DNA of 9,517 nt from Acidobacteriota bacterium (GTDB lineage Bacteria; Acidobacteriota; Terriglobia; Terriglobales; Acidobacteriaceae), in the NCBI GenBank assembly GCA_021811745.1, contig JAJZNH010000200.1, positions 1-9,517 of the forward strand, read 5' to 3'. A program made the position numbers and the translations under genes. Under the pieces are notes generated by a model, which made no database searches, was not told the origin of the DNA, and saw nothing but the letters and a program-made list of their open reading frames with translations. Positions 1 through 4,889 of this stretch are shown one piece after another; the stretch's first letter is position 1; each line of letters begins with the position of its first letter.

Positions 1-344
1 GCCGGAGATGTGGGCTCGATCGCACGCCCCTCGGCGCGTCCGTTGCGCAGGTAGTGCAGCAGCGGGTTGATGCCCGTGCGCGCCACGTCGGGATTGCGGG
101 CCAGGTAGTCGCCGCTGGAGAAGCGCGGTCCGGGATCGCGCCCCTCCGCCGCGCCGGCGCGCAGGTAATGCCGCACCGGGTCGAGCCCGGCATTTGCCAC
201 GTCCGGATAGGTCGCCCGGTACCAGGAGGCGTCGAACAGCGCCGAGCGGCGCAGCAGGGCCGCCGCGCGCCGCAGCGCGAGTTCGGAACGCAGGCGACGC
301 GGTCCATGCGTCAACAGGGCGCGCCAGCGGCGTCCTGCAACCAT
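1..344 (-). CDS. N-terminal part of a protein with tandem glycosyltransferase-associated modules (partial)
   Basis: The gene runs off the left edge of the window; 114 codons are visible. The start is ATG at 344-342. An in-frame TAA (378-376) lies just upstream with no other usable start between, and an AAAGGA-type ribosome-binding site ends 8 nt before the ATG. Residues 1-36 are a basic, Arg/Leu-rich helical lead. Residues 37-74 and 75-112 are two tandem 38-residue modules of pattern F(D/S)..(W/D)Y....PDVA..G(L/I)(D/N)P..HYLR.G.(A)EGR. Modules of this kind are known, as established family knowledge, at the ends of large cell-surface polysaccharide glycosyltransferases. The catalytic domain would lie outside the window, so the enzymatic role is inferred. 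No membrane segment is visible in this part. Leucine is mostly CTG (11 of 14), while the next gene uses much CTC. The module identity is fairly sure; the full product is not. Confidence 0.8.
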   Translation of the reverse strand, partial: MVAGRRWRALLTHGPRRLRSELALRRAAALLRRSALFDASWYRATYPDVANAGLDPVRHYLRAGAAEGRDPGPRFSSGDYLARNPDVARTGINPLLHYLRNGRAEGRAIEPTSP

Positions 345-764
345 GGCAAGAATCCTTTCGAGGGTTGTTGCCCTTTACGGTGTCCGACGGCGTACGGTCC
401 ATCGACGCGGAGCGCCGCCGCCGCCCTCTCGCGCAGATGTGTCGGATGCGCGCGGAACGGGACCGCCATCGCCGCCGCGCCCTGGCTGCCCCGCCGCTTT
501 CGCCGTCCAGGTAAGGGCAGGGAATTGCAGGAAGGTATTTTGTGAGCCGGTGCGATTCTCTCGTACCGCGCCGAAGGCACAGCAGTTGTTAGCCTCGCGC
601 TTCAGCCCGGGGAATCCCGCCCCAAATGAAGCGTCAGCCCCGAAGGGGAGCCGAAAATCTACCTGGTTTCTCTGCCCAATCCCGGCTCTTGCTGTGATTC
701 GGCCAAGAAGTCTACCCTGCGCGCCAACCCCTGCCTGTTGCGCATCGTCTAAAATTCTGTTGCC
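345..764. other. Intergenic region between divergent genes, no gene supported
   Basis: This 420-bp stretch separates the minus-strand gene starting at 344 from the plus-strand gene starting at 765. Reading frames through it on both strands give Arg/Pro/Ala-rich, low-complexity translations typical of GC-rich shadow frames, with no start plus ribosome-binding site that looks real. It must hold the promoters of both flanking genes. The only element I would name is the -10-like TAAAAT just before 765, listed separately. Confidence 0.6.
750..755 (+). promoter_or_regulatory. Possible -10 element for the secreted-protein gene
   Basis: TAAAAT ends 9 nt before the ATG at 765. A start site 6-7 nt downstream would leave a leader of only about 3 nt. 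There is no Shine-Dalgarno sequence before the ATG, which fits a nearly leaderless mRNA. No good -35 box is found at 16-18 bp spacing, so this is a weak call. Confidence 0.35.
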
Positions 765-1871
765 ATGATCTACTTTCCTCATGGTTGGCGCATCTGGCCA
801 GTTACGCTGGCGGCTCTGCTGACGACTGCCTCGCTCCCCGCTCAGACGGCGCAAAGCTCCTCTACGTCTCCCACGCAAAACGCCCCGGCGCAGACTGGAA
901 GGCCCACGGCTCTCAAACCGGATCTCGCCGGCCTGCACCGCAACCACCGCCTCATCCTCAAAGACGGCTCCTACCAGAACGTCACCCAGTATCAGATCAT
1001 CGGCGACCGGGTTCGCTACTACTCCCGCGACCGCGGAGATTGGGAGGAGATCCCCGCCAACCTCGTCGATTGGAACGCCACGGAGCAGTGGGAGAGCCAT
1101 CACGCCACTCCTTGGTCCGGCGCATCTTCGCCTGCCATGAAAGAAGCTGCTGAGCTGGATGCCCAGGAGGCCGCCGAGCGTAACGAACTCAAGGCGAGCA
1201 TGCCGCTGGTGGCACCCGGCCTCAATCTGCCCAACCAGGATGGTGTCTTCGTCCTCGACACCTTTCACGGCACCCCCGAGCTGGCCCCGCTTGCGCCCCA
1301 TGACCTCAACTGGTACGCCCGTTCCCGCCATGGCGTCGCCTTCTTGAATCCAAGCCGCGGCAGCGAACTCGACGGTGCGCACGCCAAGGTGCATCTCCAC
1401 ATCAACGATCCATCCTTCTTCCTCTCGCTCCACATTGCAGACAGCGCGGAGCCGGTCCTTTCCAAGCCCTTTACCGTCGGAACCATGACCCCCAACTCCG
1501 CCGGGTTCGGCAGCGGACAGTCCAGTGGCGCGGCCAATAACGACCAGGGAGCCAACTCGCCACAGTCGCGCTTTGCCATCATCCAACTGCAGCAGCGCAA
1601 TGCCATCCGCGTCGTCGGCCCCATGCGCATGGGCCCGGATGGCTCCCTCCTGCCCGACCCCTGGATCATCCCCACCAAGGTTGAGGTCATGCCCGGCAAG
1701 CACTGGCTGCGTGTTCAACCCCTCCAGCCCCTGCGCATCGGCGAGTACGCCCTCGTCCAGATCGTTCCCTCCGCCGGGGTGAGCCCCACTATCTGGGATT
1801 TCGAGGTCAACCCCGCCACCGGCGACAATCTCGACTCCCTGGGCCCCATCCTCGACCAGCCCAGCAATTAG
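765..1871 (+). CDS. Secreted protein of unknown function, acidobacterial type
   Basis: This 368-aa protein starts at ATG 765 and ends at TAG 1869-1871. Residues 1 to about 26 form a signal peptide: a short N-region with R9, a hydrophobic stretch (VTLAALLTTASLPA) and a likely cut after A26. Residues 27-55 are a Ser/Thr/Gln/Pro-rich linker. A compact segment at about 60-106 (LILKDGSYQNVTQYQIIGD, then RVRYYSRDRGDWEEIPANLVDW) looks like a small beta-rich domain. An Ala/Glu-rich helix covers about 125-148. The rest (about 150-350) is beta-rich, with no motif I recognise. There are no cysteines that suggest a lipoprotein box, and no enzyme signature. Codon use is strongly C-ending (CTC, ATC, GTC), supporting this frame over the long antisense frame. 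The first ATG is kept because it gives the complete signal peptide, although no ribosome-binding site precedes it. It is likely exported to the periplasm or outer face; function unknown. Confidence 0.85.
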   Translation: MIYFPHGWRIWPVTLAALLTTASLPAQTAQSSSTSPTQNAPAQTGRPTALKPDLAGLHRNHRLILKDGSYQNVTQYQIIGDRVRYYSRDRGDWEEIPANLVDWNATEQWESHHATPWSGASSPAMKEAAELDAQEAAERNELKASMPLVAPGLNLPNQDGVFVLDTFHGTPELAPLAPHDLNWYARSRHGVAFLNPSRGSELDGAHAKVHLHINDPSFFLSLHIADSAEPVLSKPFTVGTMTPNSAGFGSGQSSGAANNDQGANSPQSRFAIIQLQQRNAIRVVGPMRMGPDGSLLPDPWIIPTKVEVMPGKHWLRVQPLQPLRIGEYALVQIVPSAGVSPTIWDFEVNPATGDNLDSLGPILDQPSN

Positions 1872-1878
1872 GGACGGC

Positions 1879-1915
1879 GAACACGATTGCGCTGGATGGT
1901 ATCCCCATCGTGTTC
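1879..1915 (+). terminator. Hairpin just after the stop codon, possible terminator
   Basis: GAACACGAT (1879-1887) pairs perfectly with ATCGTGTTC (1907-1915), giving a 9-bp stem around a 19-nt loop. It begins 7 nt after the stop codon of the secreted-protein gene. No T-run follows, so it is not a classical intrinsic terminator. It may stabilise the 3' end or work with other factors. Confidence 0.4.
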
Positions 1916-2381
1916 ACGCCTCCTCGCCCGCCACCCCGCCGCCCCCGCAAGCGCATCCACCGAACCGTTCAGACCACGGGATGCTCGCCGGCTTGAACGT
2001 TACCTATCTTGCGCCTCAGTGAGTGAGGTGTGATTTATCACTTGTCGACCAGCAGTTTCGACATCGCTTCCAAGCACGCTTCAGTTTTCCTAATTCCTAC
2101 GAGTCAAGCTGGACGTTACCTCCGCCGGGTGCCCCGCATCTCGATTCTGAAACGTGGGATCACACGATCATGGCCGGCCGCCGGTTGTCCCATCCTGTGC
2201 GCGGCTTCATCGCTCAAAGGGCAGGAGAACCCAGGCCATACCCACCCCACAATGTGTCCTCCTGAGCAGAGTTTGCCGCGCCGTGGCCGACCCCGGCGTC
2301 AATATCTAGAATCTCGCGGCGAATTTGGGGCGCTCAAGCAGCGTCATGCTGAATTCATGGCAGGCGTGAGAAGTTTCCTGA
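1916..2381. other. Non-coding stretch with degenerate repeat-like sequence
   Basis: No reading frame here looks coding: translations on both strands are irregular in composition and lack a ribosome-binding site or coding-like third positions. Two similar words, CCGGGTGCCCCGCATC (from 2125) and CCGGTTGTCCCATC (from 2181), lie about 56 bp apart and look like diverged copies of one unit. Similar CCGGGTGCCCCATC-type words seem familiar to me from acidobacterial intergenic DNA, but that is recollection and was not checked. Confidence 0.4.
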
Positions 2382-2636
2382 ATGCATTTCAGAGCGGGAA
2401 TCGCTCAATATGTACGCCTCTACCGAAGCAAAGGCGCTCTCCAGTCTGGCGTGCAAATACCCGTGGTCCGCTTCATCGATGACGCGGGCTTGGTTGACCG
2501 TCAGAGCGTGGAGGCAATGCGGACCTGCTTGGAGGAGTACCGGGGTGTCTTCGAGCGAGTGGAAACTCCGCGCAAGTGCCCGATTAGCCAAAGCGACGAC
2601 GATCCCGGACCGGCGGAGTCAATCCTTTCTCTTTAA
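2382..2636 (+). CDS. Doubtful small ORF or gene relic
   Basis: An 84-aa frame opens with ATG directly after an in-frame TGA (2379-2381). Only a weak GAGAAG-like site precedes it. The middle (about residues 29-62, around PVVRFIDDAGLVD, SVEAMRTCLEEY and FERVE) has good helical character and GC-rich third positions. The first 20 and last 20 residues look less coding-like. I do not recognise a family. It could be a small real protein, or more likely the surviving core of a decayed gene within an otherwise gene-poor stretch. Confidence 0.3.
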   Translation: MHFRAGIAQYVRLYRSKGALQSGVQIPVVRFIDDAGLVDRQSVEAMRTCLEEYRGVFERVETPRKCPISQSDDDPGPAESILSL

Positions 2637-2894
2637 TCCTGCTGGGCCAGAGATATTGCTGCGTGCCTAAATTGCTGAAAGCGGAATATTTGCTCACAGG
2701 AATGACGGGGGTACGGTACCCGGCCCGGCCAAACGGCCGCACCGCCTCTGCGGGCGGCAAGCGGAGCAACGACGTCCGAACCTGAGAACTCGATCGGTGC
2801 GATGGAAAAAAACCGCGCTCTGTCTTCGAGTACGTGCGCAATGCGCAGACGATCAATTGGCTACCCAGTGGCTTCGGGAGCCACGCCGTCACGG
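2637..2894. other. Non-coding stretch with several small palindromes, upstream of the DoxX gene
   Basis: No gene is supported. The stretch holds GGGTAC-G-GTACCC (2709-2721), a GC-rich self-complementary section (2722-2760), TGCGCA-A-TGCGCA (2835-2847) and GTGGCT-TCGGG-AGCCAC (2868-2884). The last two lie within 60 bp of the putative DoxX -10 box and could be operator sites or simply relics. Confidence 0.4.
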
Positions 2895-2903
2895 TGCTAC
2901 AAT
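2895..2903 (+). promoter_or_regulatory. Extended -10 promoter candidate for the DoxX gene
   Basis: TGCTACAAT matches an extended -10 element (TGnTAnAAT type) and lies 60 bp upstream of the DoxX start codon. The best upstream hexamer, TTCGGG at 2873-2878, sits at a long 19-bp spacing and is poor as a -35 box, which fits dependence on the extended -10. Confidence 0.45.
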
Positions 2904-2963
2904 TCGGCTCAACCGGCGCGGGCAAGCACGATTTCCTGATCTCGCGCCGCGCCTGGGGGCTTT

Positions 2964-3407
2964 ATGAACGATGCACCACCTTCGGAAGTCCGCAAGGCGG
3001 CGGGCCTGTTTCTCCTCCGCCTGCTTGTCGGTTGGGTGTTCCTGACTGAAGGGATGCAGAAGTTTCTCGATCCCTCTGCGCTCGGTCCCGGCCGCTTCGC
3101 CAAGATCGGCATTCCCCTCCCGCAGTTTACCGCTCCCTTTGTGGGCGTCATCGAAATCGTCTGTGGCGCTCTTCTCATCATTGGCCTTCACACCCTTTTC
3201 ATCCTCCTCCCCCTTTTCATTGACATCGCCACGGCCATTGCCACAACCAAGATTCCCATGCTCTTCAAGCAGGGCTTCTGGCCGGCCATGCATGAAGCAC
3301 GCACCGACTTCTGCATGTTGGTCGGCCTCATCGCCATTGCCCTTCTCGGCGCGGGAAACCTGTCGCTCGATGCCTGGCGGCGCCGGGTGGGGCTAACCTC
3401 GACCTGA
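2964..3407 (+). CDS. DoxX-family integral membrane protein
   Basis: The protein has 147 residues, the usual size for DoxX/DoxD-like proteins. The N-terminal segment after a short cytoplasmic lead reads GLFLLRLLVGWVFLTEGMQKF (residues about 14-34), the family hallmark: a first helix with an Arg, ending in a G.(Q)K(F/L) turn. This is followed by FAKIGIPLPQFTAPFVGVIE and three further hydrophobic segments (about 54-76, 78-95, 112-131), so four membrane helices are expected in the inner membrane. Family members have been linked to thiosulfate:quinone oxidoreduction and to oxidative-stress complexes, but most are uncharacterised and the sequence does not decide a role. The start ATG has a G-rich stretch (GGGGG) about 5 nt upstream. 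The next gene follows 79 bp later on the same strand and may be co-transcribed. Confidence 0.85.
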   Translation: MNDAPPSEVRKAAGLFLLRLLVGWVFLTEGMQKFLDPSALGPGRFAKIGIPLPQFTAPFVGVIEIVCGALLIIGLHTLFILLPLFIDIATAIATTKIPMLFKQGFWPAMHEARTDFCMLVGLIAIALLGAGNLSLDAWRRRVGLTST

Positions 3408-3486
3408 TCCTCGCGTCCTTTCGGGAGTAAAGCCGAGCCTGCTCGCCGCCGCCGGTCTACCGCCGGAGGCAAAGAAAGACTGCCCC

Positions 3487-3762
3487 GTGGTTGATCAGGA
3501 TTCCAGGGCCTCTGTTTGGTCGCTTTCGCCTGCGCAACTGGCCCGCCAATGCCGGCTCATCGCAGAGGATGACTCCCCTCCCATCGATCCCGTGCTCCAG
3601 GCCGAGGCCCGCCGCCTATACGCAGCATGGCAGGAAGCCCTTCAAGTGCCAGGAAAAAGCTTTGAGGCCCGCGAGCGGGCGGCCGCCCTGCAAGCGGGTC
3701 TGAGAAAGCGCACCATCGAGATTCTGATCAAGAGCGCCGGGCGGCGCCCCGGCAATCGCTGA
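3487..3762 (+). CDS. Small protein of unknown function
   Basis: A 91-aa product is read from a GTG start at 3487, with an AAAGAAAG purine run about 8 nt upstream as a weak ribosome-binding site. A stronger GGAGG (3465-3469) is too far away at 17 nt. The frame is open back to 3397 but offers no better ATG or GTG. The protein is soluble and mostly helical: SPAQLARQCRLIAED, then an acidic/Pro turn, then a long Arg/Glu/Ala-rich amphipathic helical region (residues about 38-85) ending in a basic tail. Third codon positions are coding-like. No family is recognised. It follows the DoxX gene by 79 bp in the same direction, so a shared transcript is possible; no functional link can be read from the sequence. 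Confidence 0.6.
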   Translation: MVDQDSRASVWSLSPAQLARQCRLIAEDDSPPIDPVLQAEARRLYAAWQEALQVPGKSFEARERAAALQAGLRKRTIEILIKSAGRRPGNR

Positions 3763-4083
3763 CACAGTCCTCTATCCACCCCTTCCCGGCTCGGTCTCGC
3801 CACCCTGCAATCCCCCAGGCAGTGGCCCCATCGCGCCGTGCTGCCGAATCGGCACAAGCTGCCGAACACGCCGCTGGCGGGGCGGAGTGTTGACAGGGCA
3901 CGCCCTATCGCCAGCGGAATGACTCGAAATAGGCAGAGTCCTGCAAGAGGGTCCGACTTCAGTAGCGCGATAAGAGGCGCAAAGCACTGGCCCGGCCGTA
4001 GCCCCTGGGGGTGCTTCTTCCCGGAGTCCCGCCCGGATGGATCCATCCTTACCGCAGTCCCTACACCCGGCCGGGAATCTTCC
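3763..4083. other. Convergent intergenic region, no gene seen
   Basis: This 321-bp region lies between the plus-strand gene ending at 3762 and the minus-strand gene ending at 4084. No reading frame looks coding. It holds a perfect 14-bp palindrome GGATGGATCCATCC at 4035-4048, which lies about 36 bp beyond the stop of the minus-strand gene. No hairpin with a U-tract of classical terminator form was found on either strand. Confidence 0.5.
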
Positions 4084-4539
4084 CTAACTCGTCTCCGGCG
4101 GCTTGGCGCGCTCCAAGTGCCGCCGCCTCTGTTCCCATTCGCCGGAGGAGAAAAACTGCGGCCCCACCTCGATCAGACGTGGCACCATGTTGAACACCGC
4201 CACGCGGTTCCACGGCCCGCCGTCCCGCATCCGGAACCCTTTCTCGTTCAACCTGCTGACGATGCTGGAGTAGGAGAAGTCCTCCACTAACATCGCCATC
4301 ATCTCCATCAACGCCTGGTGCTCGCGCACGTCTACCTCCAGCCGCCTGCCGTCCTCTGAGATGCACAGCCCGTATGGAATCTCTTCGTCGAAAACTCCGG
4401 CGGTTGGTGCCTCCGCGTCGGGCAGTTCCCGCCGCCATTCGATCGAAACCATCTGCCATCCGGCCGCCGTCCGCTGCCGGATCAGATCGGCGCTGAATGG
4501 TGCCGAGATTGTGTCGCGCATGCGCTCGAAATAGGCCAT
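4084..4539 (-). CDS. Orphan recombinase-accessory-domain protein (no resolvase catalytic domain)
   Basis: The 151-aa protein starts at ATG 4539-4537, chosen because GGAGG ends 6 nt upstream, and stops at TAG 4086-4084. Residues 1-35 (MAYFERMRDTISAPFSADLI, then a GWQMVSIEWRREL stretch) and an acidic linker to about 72 are of unknown function. Residues 73-140 resemble the 'Recombinase' accessory domain that follows the catalytic part of large serine recombinases: a helix LMEMMAMLVEDFSY, then SSIVSRLNEKGFRMRDGGPW, then a helix NRVAVFNMVPRLIEVG. The resolvase N-domain with its catalytic Ser and Arg residues is absent, so this is not an active recombinase. DNA binding is the reasonable inference, perhaps as a domesticated regulator. 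It follows the NtrX-like gene on the same strand after 350 bp and has its own putative sigma-54 promoter. Domain assignment is by eye and moderately sure. Confidence 0.75.
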   Translation of the reverse strand: MAYFERMRDTISAPFSADLIRQRTAAGWQMVSIEWRRELPDAEAPTAGVFDEEIPYGLCISEDGRRLEVDVREHQALMEMMAMLVEDFSYSSIVSRLNEKGFRMRDGGPWNRVAVFNMVPRLIEVGPQFFSSGEWEQRRRHLERAKPPETS

Positions 4540-4544
4540 GACAC

Positions 4545-4570
4545 GCCTCCATAGGTCGCCTCATGGAGGC
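4545..4570 (-). promoter_or_regulatory. Hairpin covering the ribosome-binding site of the recombinase-domain gene
   Basis: In the minus-strand RNA, GCCUCCAU (4570-4563) pairs perfectly with AUGGAGGC (4552-4545), an 8-bp stem that contains the GGAGG of the gene. The 10-nt loop can add an AGG/CCU inner stem with a one-base bulge. RNA arriving from upstream, for example from the NtrX-like gene, would have its ribosome-binding site masked. RNA starting at the putative sigma-54 site (about 4564) would lack the left arm. Confidence 0.55.
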
Positions 4571-4574
4571 ACCA

Positions 4575-4591
4575 AGCAATCGAGCTGCCAA
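4575..4591 (-). promoter_or_regulatory. Sigma-54 (-24/-12) promoter candidate
   Basis: On the minus strand the sequence TTGGCAGCTCGATTGCT matches the sigma-54 consensus TGGCACG-N4-TTGCW, with both invariant doublets (GG and GC) present and the exact 10-bp gap between them. Ten of the 12 defined positions agree. Transcription would begin about 12 nt past the -12 C, near 4564, giving a 25-nt leader with GGAGG correctly placed before the ATG at 4539. A second, weaker GG..GC-like copy (TTGGCAGGGGATTCGA) lies directly upstream. Confidence 0.65.
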
Positions 4592-4670
4592 ATCGAATCC
4601 CCTGCCAATCCTTCCACCGTGCTCAACCCCAAGGGGATAGCCGAGGCGCCGCTGTGCTTAGCGATGGCCT

Positions 4671-4710
4671 TGCGTCCATATTCGCAAAACTGCGTCCGTT
4701 TTCGGACGGT
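4671..4710. promoter_or_regulatory. Tandem dyad, candidate enhancer-binding-protein site
   Basis: CGTCCG-TTTT-CGGACG (4693-4708) is a perfect inverted repeat with a 4-bp centre. TGCGTCC at 4691 is repeated at 4671, exactly 20 bp away, where a diverged copy of the dyad (TGCGTCCATATTCGCA) lies; 13 of 20 positions agree. The centres fall about 136 and 116 bp upstream of the predicted sigma-54 start at 4564, the usual range for activator sites at sigma-54 promoters. The two-helical-turn spacing suits cooperative binding of dimers. The binding protein is unknown. Confidence 0.5.
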
Positions 4711-4889
4711 AGGTGTGCATGCGTGATCTGCTTCTGTCACTTTGGAGCGGCAACTGCGTTTGCGCGTATGAGCCTGAAATATGCCGGCAGCAGGGAAGCG
4801 CCGGTAGTGGTGTTCCCCATATCTCCCATGGACTGCGTGTGCAGTAGGATAGCGTGGCCTTACGGCCGTGGTTGCTGCCGCGTTGCGCT

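Noticed and set aside
375..1718. A 447-codon open frame on the minus strand opposite the secreted-protein gene.
   Set aside because: Its translation is Gly/Arg/Val-rich and irregular, it has no domain, and the plus-strand frame shows a signal peptide and coding-like third positions. It is a by-product of GC-rich DNA.
2030..2482. A 150-codon plus-strand frame.
   Set aside because: The translation is rich in Pro, Arg and Ser without secondary-structure pattern, and it spans the degenerate repeat pair. No start signal supports it.
2584..2925. A 113-codon minus-strand frame in the gene-poor stretch.
   Set aside because: Its composition is mixed, it has no ribosome-binding site and no recognised motif, and it runs across several palindromes and the probable DoxX promoter.
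3987..4003. A second GG-N10-GC sigma-54-like match on the plus strand.
   Set aside because: The -12 part is poor, and the nearest downstream gene lies on the opposite strand, so it has nothing to transcribe.
4035..4048. Perfect 14-bp palindrome GGATGGATCCATCC as a terminator for the recombinase-domain gene.
   Set aside because: It has no loop and no T-run on the transcribed strand. It is kept only as a note in the intergenic entry.
4061..4591. A 176-codon minus-strand frame overlapping the recombinase-domain gene in another frame.
   Set aside because: Gly/Arg/Ala-rich shadow translation. The other frame has a correctly spaced GGAGG and a recognisable domain, and this one would start upstream of the predicted transcript start.
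4580..4612. A tRNA T-arm-like sequence (AATCGAATCCCC).
   Set aside because: No paired stem on the 5' side and no acceptor or anticodon arm could be built around it. It overlaps the sigma-54 element.
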